DNA from: Betaproteobacteria bacterium
GTDB taxonomy: Bacteria; Pseudomonadota; Gammaproteobacteria; Burkholderiales; Burkholderiaceae_E
DNA: 6,450 nucleotides
Direction of reading: 5' to 3'
Assembly (NCBI GenBank): GCA_009922405.1
Contig: RFVZ01000148.1
Span: 1-6,450 of the forward strand
The notes below the pieces were generated by a model, which saw only the letters and a list, made by a program, of their open reading frames with translations, was not told where the DNA came from and did not search any database. This document shows, in pieces, positions 1 through 6,450 of the stretch; within the stretch, counting starts at the first letter, position 1; every line of letters starts with the position of its first letter. Made by a program: the position numbers and the translations under genes.

Positions 1-799
1 CCTTCAAATCGTCAACGACCGAATGCGTCGCCCGCTGAATTCGCCAGATCGAAGTGGGCGGCAATGACCGGCTCGGTGGAACCGCCAGCGCTTCCGAACT
101 TCCGTCTCTCAAAATCCGTGCGGCAATTGTTCTGCGTCGTCCGTGACTGCCCGTCAACGGGCTACGCTCCGTCACGTCGTAGAGCAACGAGGTCGCGCCA
201 TTTGACCCGTGGGTTCGACTCCAGTCCCAGCGCACAAAACTGTCCTCGAGCGGGCAATCGCCCTGGTTACTGTCCAGATAACCCATTCCTCGCCATTTCA
301 GGGCGGGGTTCGCAAAATCGACTTCGATCCGGGCACAGGGGGCAATCGGCGACCAACGATGCAGACCCGGGCTGTCAAGGTGCCAGGTCGACTCGGCGAG
401 GGATTCCGGGAACAATCGGATCGTGCCGCGAACTCGAAGCGGCAGTGGCATGGCGCGCTCATCGATCCGGATCTCGAGCCGGGTGCCGTCCCAGTTAAGG
501 ACGCTCGGGCCAATCGCCAATCGGTGCGAATCGCGTGCGACAGCGGTTCGCCCGCGTTCAGTCATGGCCCAGCGGGCGCTCGGATTCCAGACGGATGACC
601 CATAGAGAGCCAGGTTCATTGCGCTGAAATTCAGCGGATCACTTTCGCCACGAGCTCTTGCTCGAAAATAGTACGGTGAAAAAACGCTGCCCAGGAGGGC
701 AATCCCAGTCAGACCGTGACGGCCATCATCACTCAGGGCGTCGATGTACCACCAAGCATAGCCACTGGGCGCGATCGGCGAATCGAACCGAGGTCCGCG
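1..799 (-). CDS. crtC: Carotenoid 1,2-hydratase (hydroxyneurosporene synthase) CrtC, 3' end cut by the window edge
   Basis: CrtC adds water to the terminal 1,2 double bond of acyclic carotenoids such as neurosporene or lycopene, giving the 1-hydroxy compounds used by CrtD. Reading the minus strand from about base 799, one frame stays open to the left edge with about 265 residues and no stop. It carries family-typical stretches: GYAWWYIDALSDDGRHGLT (763 downward), GSVFSPYYF, RWAMTERG, IGPSVLNWDGT, HRWSPIAP and GYLDSNQGDCPLED. The frame is not among complete ORFs because it runs off the window; the C-terminal part is missing. The N-terminus overlaps the end of crtD, so the two are probably co-transcribed from the crtD promoter. 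The conserved frame appears to begin near RGPRFD (about 799-785), but no in-frame ATG, GTG or TTG exists there or for more than 200 bases upstream, so the given 5' boundary comes from homology and not from a start codon. Identification is confident; the start is unresolved. Confidence 0.9.
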
Positions 800-2283
800 A
801 TCAGACTCTGCGCGGCGAGTCGGCCTGATTGGGTTGACATCGCGATCCCGGGTCCCGGATGCGTGCTGCCCCCCGCCAGATATAGACCCGGCATTCGGCT
901 GCGCGAGCCCGGGCGTTGGAAGCTTGCCATCCAGCCGTGGGGTGCCCGTCCATAGAGGGCCCCCCCCGTCGCCGGGAACATCTGCTCGAACTCCTGCGGC
1001 GTTGTTCGTACCGTTGCGATGGATGTCAGCTGGAGCCCGTGCCGGGCCAGTCGCTCGAAGGTCTGTCGTTCGCATCGATTGATTTCCTGCGCATCGAGTC
1101 CACGACCGTCGCCGACGGCTGGCGCATTCACCAGGCATAGCAAGCGCTCGGCGGGACGTGTATCCCCAGACGGCTCCTGATCATCCCGGTCTTGCGCGCA
1201 AACGTAAACGGTTGGCGACGGTGGCAGACGTTTTTGCTTGAAGATATGATCAAACTCCTCTTCATATCGATCTGAAAAAAAGACCGAATGTCGTAGAAGT
1301 GGGAATCCGTTGGCCTGCACTTTCATTTTCCAGGTCATCGCCGAGAGCGATCGCTCATGCGGGGCCACCGAGGCGACTGCGTGGCGTACCTGCCGCCCCA
1401 AAAAACCACTCGCAATTGCCCCGACATCGCCAGCTGCCACGACGGCGTCCGCGGCGATATATTCGCCAGTGGCGAGACGTACGCCGCTGACATGGCCCCC
1501 GCTCACTTCGACCGACGTCGCTTCACAGCCATATCGAATCCGCGCTCCGCAGCGCATCGCAAGTGCTGACATGGCTTGTGCGACGCGGTGCATGCCGCCC
1601 TCGACCAGCCAGACGCCTTCGCGCTCCACATGGGCAACAAGCATGAGGGTCGCGGGGGTCCGAAATGGCGACCCGCCAACATAGGTGGCGTAACGCCCAA
1701 ACAACTGGCGCAGGCGAGGGTCTTCGAAATGCGTGCCCAACGCCTGCCAGAGTGTTTCGAACGGCGAGAGTCGCCAGAGCTTGGCCAAGCCGCGCCAGCC
1801 GTCGGCGCTTACAGCGTGCTGAACAAGACCGAGAGGGGAGGGGCGCTGCGCATCCAGAAAAGTCGGCGCGAGCGTGTCGTGGATGGCCTTGGCGCGAGCA
1901 CAAAAATCGAGGTAGCGCCGGGCCTCAGCTGCCCCTGAAAGTTCTCCGATCGCCTGAGCCGATTGCTGCGGGTCGGTGAACAGATCAAGCCGAGAACCGT
2001 CATCCCAGGCGTGGCGCGCCAGCACGTCAACTGAGTTTAACCGCACCGCGTCGTCAAATGATCCACCGCATTCATCAAAAAGGGCATCAAAGACGCGCCG
2101 CATCGTGAACACCGTCGGGCCGCCGTCAACCGCGCTGCCCCCGACATTGACCTCGCGCATTTTCCCCCCGGGCGCCCGTCCGCGCTCGAGCAAAACGACA
2201 TCGAGCCCGCGGCTTGCAAGCGTCGCAGCCGCCGCCAGACCACCCATGCCGGCGCCGATCACAGCAATCTTCGGGCTTCTCAT
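733..2283 (-). CDS. crtD: 1-hydroxycarotenoid 3,4-desaturase (methoxyneurosporene dehydrogenase) CrtD
   Basis: CrtD is an FAD-dependent desaturase of the CrtI/CrtN family that introduces the 3,4 double bond into 1-hydroxy or 1-methoxy carotenoids in the spheroidene/spirilloxanthin pathway, at the membrane. The 516-residue protein is full length for the family. The dinucleotide-binding fold is at the N-terminus: IGAGMGG (residues 9-15) followed by E33 for the ribose and RAPGGK (36-41). The family's C-terminal FAD signature is also present: YLAGGSTHPGPGIA (about 468-481). The ATG at 2283-2281 is supported by an AAAGGA ribosome site (2295-2290 on the minus strand) 6 bases away. The last ~60 bases are read in another frame as the beginning of crtC. 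It is divergent from crtE across a shared regulatory region. An 8-C run at 960-967 lies inside the gene without breaking the frame. CrtI or CrtN are alternatives by fold, but the pairing with crtC and crtF favours CrtD. Confidence 0.93.
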   Translation of the reverse strand: MRSPKIAVIGAGMGGLAAAATLASRGLDVVLLERGRAPGGKMREVNVGGSAVDGGPTVFTMRRVFDALFDECGGSFDDAVRLNSVDVLARHAWDDGSRLDLFTDPQQSAQAIGELSGAAEARRYLDFCARAKAIHDTLAPTFLDAQRPSPLGLVQHAVSADGWRGLAKLWRLSPFETLWQALGTHFEDPRLRQLFGRYATYVGGSPFRTPATLMLVAHVEREGVWLVEGGMHRVAQAMSALAMRCGARIRYGCEATSVEVSGGHVSGVRLATGEYIAADAVVAAGDVGAIASGFLGRQVRHAVASVAPHERSLSAMTWKMKVQANGFPLLRHSVFFSDRYEEEFDHIFKQKRLPPSPTVYVCAQDRDDQEPSGDTRPAERLLCLVNAPAVGDGRGLDAQEINRCERQTFERLARHGLQLTSIATVRTTPQEFEQMFPATGGALYGRAPHGWMASFQRPGSRSRMPGLYLAGGSTHPGPGIAMSTQSGRLAAQSLIADLGSIRRSRPVAMLGGTSTP

Positions 2284-2317
2284 GCTCTGTCCTTTTTTCT
2301 GCCGCTTGCAAAAGTGT

Positions 2318-2346
2318 AAACTAAGCTTGACGTTTTAAACTGACAA
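2318..2346 (-). promoter_or_regulatory. Putative sigma70-type promoter of crtD (and crtC)
   Basis: On the minus strand, TTGTCA (2346-2341) is followed after 17 bases by TAGTTT (2323-2318), a reasonable -35/-10 pair placed 35 bases upstream of the crtD start. It overlaps both CrtJ/PpsR-like palindromes and the divergent crtE promoter, so a regulator bound here would affect both directions. This is inferred from sequence pattern only. Confidence 0.45.
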
Positions 2347-2356
2347 GCAGTTAATA
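2327..2356 (+). promoter_or_regulatory. Putative promoter of crtE (crtEF)
   Basis: TTGACG at 2327-2332 resembles a -35 element. A weak -10 follows, either GTTAAT (2350-2355, 17-base spacer) or TTAATA (2351-2356, 18-base spacer). Both lie inside the palindrome pair. The downstream distance leaves a leader of about 50 bases before the crtE start. Predicted from pattern only. Confidence 0.45.
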
Positions 2357-2415
2357 CACTTATGTGGATTGGGTCCACGAAAAAACGCGCGACGCTTAAG
2401 AGGGGACGCTCTGTG

Positions 2416-3224
2416 ATGCCAACATCAAAACCGGTTTCTTTTGATCCAGGCCTCTGGATCGAGAATGCCCTTCATAGTGCGCTCGATCGGGCGATGGAGG
2501 GCGAGGATCAAGCGCCCCCACTTCTGGCTGCGGCCATGCGTCATGCCGTATTCCCCGGTGGGGCTCGGGTGCGCCCGCGTCTTTGTCTGGCGGTCGGGCT
2601 TGCCTGTGGGATCAAGCCGGCCGGGTTGCTGACCGCTGCCGCGATCGCGATTGAGCTGTTGCACTGTGCTTCGTTGGTGCATGACGATTTGCCGTGCTTC
2701 GATGATGCCGACACCCGTCGCGGTCAACCTTCGGTCCACGCGGCGTTCGGCGAACGGCTGGCAGTGCTGTCCGGCGATGCGCTGATCGTCCATGCATATG
2801 AGCCATTCACCGTCAGGCAATCGAGGTGCAAATGCTCGCGGATATTGTTCATCAGCGCGCCAAAACCGGCGCCCTGTTTGTGGCGGCAGCAGTAGCTGGC
2901 GCGCAGGCCGCCGGTGCTGAAACCGGACCCTGGAGGCGATTTGGCGAACGGCTCGGCGAGGCCTACCAGGTCGCGGACGATCTGAGGGACGTGGCCTCGG
3001 ATGCCGTCGAACTCGGTAAACCCGTGGGCCGTGATGTGGCGCTCGATCGCCCGAGTGCAGCGCGTCAGTATGGATTCGGTGGTGCGGTTCGGCGCTTTGA
3101 AGCGCTGGTCGCCGATTCCATGGATGCAATCCCGACTTGCCCTGGCGCGGGTGCACTGCGGGGCATGGTTCAACTTGAAGCGCGTCGACTGGTGCCGCAA
3201 GAATGGCTGAAGCACGCGGCCTAA
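2416..3224 (+). pseudogene. crtE: Geranylgeranyl diphosphate synthase CrtE, disrupted by an internal deletion with frameshift
   Basis: CrtE condenses isopentenyl and allylic diphosphates to geranylgeranyl diphosphate, the precursor of carotenoids and of the bacteriochlorophyll tail. The 5' part (2416 to about 2802, 129 residues) has GGARVRP (48-54) and the first aspartate-rich motif DDLPCFDDAD (about 90-99), then GERLAVLSGDALIV. That frame goes on out of register to a stop at 2893-2895. The 3' part is in the third frame, open from a TGA at 2799-2801 to the TAA at 3222, and has KTGALF and the second aspartate motif VADDLRD, ending near LEARRLVPQEW. The halves join somewhere in about 2796-2817. 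Compared with the usual length of about 290, some 20-30 residues before KTGALF are absent, including the region with the conserved GQ; the net loss must be 1 modulo 3 bases. The start is ATG 2416 (or GTG 2413) after AAGAGGGG at 2398-2405; an earlier ATG at 2362 lacks a ribosome site. The cause could be a real lesion or an assembly error. Confidence 0.82.
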
Positions 3225-4384
3225 CAGCGATTTTTTCAAGTTTGGAGTCTGACTGGCGCCCTGGATGGCTTGAGCGCGCACGCCAGTGGCGCGACCAGCT
3301 GCTGATGAGCCCAGCGTTTCAGCGCTGGGCGGCAGCCTTTCCACTGACTCGCTGGATTGCCGCGCGGCGTGAGCAACAGCTCTTTGATTTGTGCGCGGGC
3401 TTTGTCTACACCCAGACGCTGCTGGCCTGCGTGCGGCTGCGGCTATTTCAGGCCTTGGCGGAGGGGCCCCTCACCGCTGGGATGGTCGCTGCTCGAGTCG
3501 ATTTGTCCCCCGCGATGGCTGAGCGTCTGTTGCTGGCGGCAACCGCACTACAGTTAATCGAACGCAGAGGGCTCGACCGGTTCGGACTTGGCCCTCTCGG
3601 CGCAGCGATGCTGGGTAATCCCGCCGTTGCGGCCATGGTTGAGCATCATTCCATGTTGTATGCCGATCTGCAGGATCCGGTTGCACTCTTACGGGATGGA
3701 ACTGGGACCGGGGCGCTCCATGATTATTGGGCGTACGCCAGAGCAGATCAGCCGTCTCAACTCGACGCTGATCGAGTGGCCGAGTACAGCGCGCTGATGG
3801 CCGCTTCGCAGACGATGGTGGCCGAAGATGTGGTCGCGGCCTGGGCGTTTGACCGATACAAAACCATCCTCGATGTCGGTGGTGGCGAGGGTGTCTTTTT
3901 AGCGGCGGTAGGGGCTGTTGCTCCATGCACACAATTGGTGCTTTTCGATCTTCCGCCAGTGGCCCGTCGCGGTGGCGAGCGCCTTCGTAAAGCGGGATTT
4001 CAGGGTCGTTCAAAAGCGGTTGGTGGCGACTTTTGTGTCGATCCATTGCCCACCGGGGCTGATCTGATCACCCTGGTTCGTGTGCTCCACGACCACGATG
4101 ACGATCTCGTTCTGGGCTTGCTACGGGCGGTCCGAAAAGCCATGCCAGCCAACGGAACCTTGTTGATTGCTGAGCCGATGGCGGGGACCTCGGGCTCCGA
4201 GCGAATTGGGGATACGTACTTTGGTTTTTATCTCCTCGCAATGGGTAGCGGGCGCGCACGAACTCCCGCTGAACTCACGCAATTGCTGGAGTTGTCCGGG
4301 TTTACAGAAGTCCGCCTGCAGCCGACTCGCCGCCCATTACGGGTTCGTCTGCTGACCGCGCGTCCGGCCCCGTTTGACGAATAA
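3203..4384 (+). CDS. crtF: Hydroxyneurosporene / demethylspheroidene O-methyltransferase CrtF
   Basis: CrtF transfers a methyl group from S-adenosylmethionine to the tertiary 1-hydroxyl of acyclic carotenoids, giving the 1-methoxy end of spheroidene and spirilloxanthin-type pigments. The 393-residue protein matches the family length. It has an N-terminal helical dimerisation region of the Methyltransf_2 type (about 50-130, including FDLCAGFVYTQTLLACVRL). The SAM-binding motif ILDVGGGEGVF is at 222-232, the acidic second motif FDLPPV at 248-253, and RVLHDHDDD at 293-301 supplies the histidine expected near the active site. The ATG at 3203 lies inside the last codons of crtE (22-base overlap), which suggests translational coupling; no strong ribosome site is seen upstream. 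If crtE translation stops early at 2895, coupling could be weakened. The frame is intact and the product should be functional. No terminator follows; a new promoter for bchC begins just after the stop. Confidence 0.93.
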   Translation: MAEARGLTAIFSSLESDWRPGWLERARQWRDQLLMSPAFQRWAAAFPLTRWIAARREQQLFDLCAGFVYTQTLLACVRLRLFQALAEGPLTAGMVAARVDLSPAMAERLLLAATALQLIERRGLDRFGLGPLGAAMLGNPAVAAMVEHHSMLYADLQDPVALLRDGTGTGALHDYWAYARADQPSQLDADRVAEYSALMAASQTMVAEDVVAAWAFDRYKTILDVGGGEGVFLAAVGAVAPCTQLVLFDLPPVARRGGERLRKAGFQGRSKAVGGDFCVDPLPTGADLITLVRVLHDHDDDLVLGLLRAVRKAMPANGTLLIAEPMAGTSGSERIGDTYFGFYLLAMGSGRARTPAELTQLLELSGFTEVRLQPTRRPLRVRLLTARPAPFDE

Positions 4385-4392
4385 ATTAAAAG

Positions 4393-4436
4393 CGTAAATT
4401 TAAGTTGACATGTACTAGTGTCAGCGTTACGTTACA
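4393..4436. promoter_or_regulatory. Pair of CrtJ/PpsR operator palindromes upstream of bchC
   Basis: The distal site is CGT-N12-ACA at 4393-4410 and the proximal site is a perfect TGT-N12-ACA at 4419-4436, separated by 8 bases. Tandem palindromes with 8-base spacing are the known arrangement at the Rhodobacter capsulatus bchC promoter, where CrtJ binds cooperatively under oxic conditions. The distal site overlaps the putative -35 and the proximal site covers the putative -10, which fits repression by blocking RNA polymerase. The regulator is inferred; its gene is not in view. Confidence 0.8.
4405..4433 (+). promoter_or_regulatory. Putative sigma70-type promoter of bchC-bchX
   Basis: A consensus -35 TTGACA (4405-4410) is followed after 17 bases by TACGTT (4428-4433) as the -10. 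Transcription would start near 4440, only a few bases before the first possible bchC start at 4443. The elements sit within the palindrome pair. This is the clearest promoter in the window, though still a prediction. Confidence 0.7.
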
Positions 4437-4442
4437 TCTTCA

Positions 4443-5456
4443 ATGACCCCCGCCCAGCAGCTGATGTCCACCAACGCCAACCGAATCCATGTTCCAACGG
4501 AATTGTCCGTGCAGCGCGAAGCGCTCGCGGTCGTTCTGAACGAACCCGGTTGCATCGCCCTCAATCGCCTTGCCTTGTCTGAGCCAGGCGATGATGACGT
4601 GGTGGTCGACATTGAATGGAGCGGCATCAGCACGGACGCTGAGCGCTTGCTTTGGAGTGGTCGAGCGCCCTCACAGTCGCGAGTCGGCTATCCAGTCGTG
4701 ACTGGGTACGAGTCGGTTGGACGCATTCGAGAAGCTGGCTCGCGAACCCGTTTTACCCTTGGTGATCGTGTCTTTGTTCCCGGTGCCCGATGTTTTGGCG
4801 CGACCAGCGGTCAACTCGGAGCAGCAGCGTCTCGCTTGGTTGTGCCGGGCGCTCAGGTGGTCCCAGTCCAGCAGTCGCTCGAAGAAAGCGCAGTCCTGAT
4901 GGCACTCGCGGCGAGCGCCCAACATGCGCTCAACGCCACCGAAACCGGGGCAGTGGATTTGGTGGTCGGGCACGGCGTGCTCGGTCGCCTGATTGCCCGC
5001 GTCGCGATGGCCAATGGCACCGAGGCGCCTTTGGTCTGGGAAACCAGCGCGGCCCGCCGCGACGGCGCGGATGGATACACGGTGATCGATCCTACGCTCG
5101 ACCGCCGGCGGGATTACCGCTCAATCATCGATACCAGTGGCGATTCGCAGTTGCTCGAGCGCTTGATCTCAGGTCTCGAGCCCGGCGGGAATCTGGTCCT
5201 TGCCGGCTGTTACCCCGAGCCGCTGCGCTTCGCATTTACACCCGCTTATCAGCGCAAATTGCACATCACCGTGGCCACCGACTGGCACCCGGACGACTTA
5301 ATCGCTGTCAAGGGCCTGGCCGAAACCGGCTGCCTTTCGCTCGACGATTTGATCACCCATCGCTGTCCGGCTGAACAGGTCAGTGATGCTTACCGGACTG
5401 CATTCAGCGATCCCGGTTGTTTGAAAATGATTCTTGACTGGAGGGGACGCCAATGA
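4443..5456 (+). CDS. bchC: 3-hydroxyethyl bacteriochlorophyllide a dehydrogenase BchC
   Basis: BchC oxidises the 3-(1-hydroxyethyl) group of bacteriochlorophyllide to the 3-acetyl group of bacteriochlorophyllide a. The 337-residue reading is a medium-chain dehydrogenase-like protein: VGYPVVTGYESVGRI (81-95) takes the place of the usual GHE region, FTLGDRVFVPG follows at 104-114, and the nucleotide-binding turn VVGHGVLGRLIARV (174-187) is typical of BchC. The C-terminal half contains LEPGGNLVLAG (245-255) and a WHPDDL stretch. The conserved family start (ALAVVLNEP) only begins near residue 27, so the true start may be later than ATG 4443; ATG 4464 and GTG 4509 are in frame. None has a clear ribosome site, and 4443 would be nearly leaderless from the predicted promoter. 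The gene ends in an ATGA overlap with bchX, so the two are one transcription and translation unit. Confidence 0.93.
   Translation: MTPAQQLMSTNANRIHVPTELSVQREALAVVLNEPGCIALNRLALSEPGDDDVVVDIEWSGISTDAERLLWSGRAPSQSRVGYPVVTGYESVGRIREAGSRTRFTLGDRVFVPGARCFGATSGQLGAAASRLVVPGAQVVPVQQSLEESAVLMALAASAQHALNATETGAVDLVVGHGVLGRLIARVAMANGTEAPLVWETSAARRDGADGYTVIDPTLDRRRDYRSIIDTSGDSQLLERLISGLEPGGNLVLAGCYPEPLRFAFTPAYQRKLHITVATDWHPDDLIAVKGLAETGCLSLDDLITHRCPAEQVSDAYRTAFSDPGCLKMILDWRGRQ
5440..5446 (+). promoter_or_regulatory. Ribosome binding site of bchX
   Basis: GGAGGGG, inside the end of bchC, lies 6 bases before the ATG at 5453. It is the strongest Shine-Dalgarno sequence in the window and fixes the bchX start at the ATGA overlap. 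The same GAGGGGACGC string also stands before crtE at 2400-2409. Confidence 0.8.
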
Positions 5457-6450
5457 GTGGTTTTACTCAGCACGAGCTGCGCCGAATTGAAACCTTGCGG
5501 CAGGAGGCGGCCGAACCACTGGCTCCAGTACCCACCGGCGAGCCAACGCGCAAGACCCAAGTCATTGCAATTTATGGCAAGGGCGGCATTGGCAAGAGTT
5601 TCACGCTGGCCAACCTCTCGCACATGATGGCTGCGATGGGTAAACGGGTCCTTCTGATTGGTTGCGATCCAAAAAGCGACACGACCTCTTTGCTCTTTGG
5701 AGGACGTGCCTGTCCGACCATCATCGAAACGGCCGCAAAGAAAAAGCTCGCGGGCGAACCAGTCCGGGTCGAGGACATTTGCTTCCGACGGGGCGGCGTC
5801 TTCGCGATGGAATTGGGTGGACCTGAAGTCGGCCGGGGTTGCGGCGGTCGCGGAATCATTCATGGCTTCGAGCTGCTCGAAAAGCTCGGTTTCCACGACT
5901 GGGATTTTGACTACGTTCTGCTCGACTTTCTCGGGGATGTGGTCTGTGGTGGCTTTGGTCTGCCAATCGCTCGTGACATGTGTCAGAAAGTGATTGTGGT
6001 GGGTAGCAACGATCTGCAGTCGCTCTATGTTGCCAACAACGTCTGCTCGGCGGTCTCGTATTTTCAGCGCCTCGGTGGCAATGTCGGTGTCGCGGGCCTG
6101 GTGATCAATAAAGACGACGGCACTGGCGAAGCGCAGGCATTCGCGAAGGCAGTTGGCATCCCCGTGCTGGCCTCGATCCCAGCGGACGAAAGTATTCGCC
6201 GCAAGAGCGCGAGCTACGAAATTATTGGCCGTCCAGGTTCGCCATGGGCTTCGCTATTTGAGTTGCTGTCTGACAACGTGGCCCAGGCCCAGCCCGTATT
6301 GCCCGAGCCACTTTCACAGGATGCGCTGTTGGGCCTGTTTGATGCCTCTGCGGTTGGACGCGATGTCGTTCTCGAGTCGGCATCGAGCGCCGACATGATG
6401 GGCAAGAACCACGTCGAGCGTCCATCGCTCGAAGTGATTTACGAAGCTGC
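5453..6450 (+). CDS. bchX: Chlorophyllide a reductase iron protein BchX, last few codons beyond the window edge
   Basis: BchX is the ATP-dependent [4Fe-4S] reductase component that passes electrons to the BchY-BchZ complex, which reduces ring B of chlorophyllide a, the step that commits to bacteriochlorophyll. The 332 residues in the window show the P-loop GKGGIGKS (42-49), the CDPKSDTT motif (71-78), and two cysteines expected to hold the cluster between subunits of the homodimer: C130 in GGPEVGRGCGGRG and C165 in GDVVCGGFGLP. The family is related to NifH and BchL. The roughly 35-residue N-terminal extension before the P-loop and the position after bchC mark it as BchX. The frame is open to the right edge and ends in RPSLEVIYEAA, close to where BchX proteins normally stop, so little is missing. 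bchY and bchZ are expected next. Confidence 0.95.
   Translation, partial: MSGFTQHELRRIETLRQEAAEPLAPVPTGEPTRKTQVIAIYGKGGIGKSFTLANLSHMMAAMGKRVLLIGCDPKSDTTSLLFGGRACPTIIETAAKKKLAGEPVRVEDICFRRGGVFAMELGGPEVGRGCGGRGIIHGFELLEKLGFHDWDFDYVLLDFLGDVVCGGFGLPIARDMCQKVIVVGSNDLQSLYVANNVCSAVSYFQRLGGNVGVAGLVINKDDGTGEAQAFAKAVGIPVLASIPADESIRRKSASYEIIGRPGSPWASLFELLSDNVAQAQPVLPEPLSQDALLGLFDASAVGRDVVLESASSADMMGKNHVERPSLEVIYEA

Larger units (their letters stand above)
2315..2358. promoter_or_regulatory. Pair of CrtJ/PpsR-like operator palindromes between crtD and crtE
   Basis: CrtJ/PpsR represses photosynthesis genes by binding TGT-N12-ACA palindromes, often as cooperating pairs. Two near matches are seen: TGT-N12-ACG at 2315-2332 and TGA-N12-ACA at 2341-2358, each with one mismatched half-site base. 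They are 8 bases apart, the same spacing as in the bchC promoter of this window. They cover the putative -35 and -10 elements of both divergent promoters. The repressor gene itself is not in the window, so the regulator is inferred. Confidence 0.6.

Noticed and set aside
64..605. Plus-strand open frames at the left end.
   Set aside because: The minus strand encodes conserved CrtC throughout this stretch, so these are shadows.
960..967. Run of eight C as a possible phase-variable tract in crtD.
   Set aside because: The crtD frame is intact across it and it encodes a normal Gly-Gly; a single short run is not enough evidence for switching.
2826..3224. The 132-residue frame with KTGALF and VADDLRD as a separate small prenyltransferase gene.
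   Set aside because: It is the C-terminal half of the same CrtE family, lacks the first aspartate motif, has no ribosome site, and its homology continues upstream of the GTG at 2826 to about 2814.
2425..4046. Long minus-strand open frames opposite crtE and crtF (up to 243 residues).
   Set aside because: Their translations are rich in Arg, Pro and His with no domain features, as expected for antisense shadows of GC-rich genes.
5390..5896. A 168-residue minus-strand open frame opposite bchX.
   Set aside because: It has no recognisable motifs or ribosome site and lies opposite a clearly coding, conserved P-loop region; it is a by-product of GC-rich codon use.
5453..6450. NifH or BchL as the identity of the iron protein.
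   Set aside because: The N-terminal extension before the P-loop, the GRGCGGRG and DVVCGGFGLP cysteine contexts together with the upstream bchC fit BchX better.
1..6450. A novel system, mobile element, CRISPR array or RNA gene in the window.
   Set aside because: Nearly every base belongs to six known photosynthesis genes and two short promoter regions; no inverted-repeat ends, transposase, repeat array or tRNA/rRNA-like sequence was seen.

Overview
The window is a segment of a photosynthesis gene cluster from an anoxygenic phototrophic proteobacterium (purple bacterium or aerobic anoxygenic phototroph). The evidence is the set and order of genes: crtC and crtD on the minus strand, then crtE, crtF, bchC and bchX on the plus strand. 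This is the crtCD / crtEF-bchCXYZ arrangement known from Rhodobacter and related proteobacterial clusters. The DNA is moderately GC-rich. I cannot decide between alpha-, beta- and gammaproteobacteria from this sequence alone; the protein sequences feel closer to beta/gamma, but that is an impression.

Layout. Bases 1-799 (minus) hold most of crtC, cut by the left edge. Bases 733-2283 (minus) hold an intact crtD whose 3' end overlaps the start of crtC. Bases 2284-2415 are a divergent promoter region with two CrtJ/PpsR-like palindromes. Bases 2416-3224 (plus) hold crtE, which looks broken: its two halves lie in different frames and roughly 20-30 residues are missing between them. Bases 3203-4384 hold an intact crtF overlapping the crtE tail. 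Bases 4385-4442 are a second promoter region with another pair of CrtJ/PpsR-like palindromes, one matching TGT-N12-ACA perfectly. Bases 4443-5456 hold bchC, coupled through an ATGA overlap to bchX (5453 to the right edge, almost complete).

Function. CrtE would make geranylgeranyl diphosphate, which feeds both carotenoids and the bacteriochlorophyll tail. CrtC, CrtD and CrtF carry out the hydration, 3,4-desaturation and O-methylation that give the methoxylated carotenoids of the spheroidene/spirilloxanthin pathway. BchX is the iron protein of chlorophyllide a reductase and BchC oxidises the 3-hydroxyethyl group, both late steps to bacteriochlorophyllide a. The two promoter regions look built for joint repression by a CrtJ/PpsR-type regulator.

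I found no mobile element, RNA gene, CRISPR array or unknown gene system. The points worth a second look are the damaged crtE, the lack of a normal start codon for crtC, and the matching architecture of the two promoter regions.
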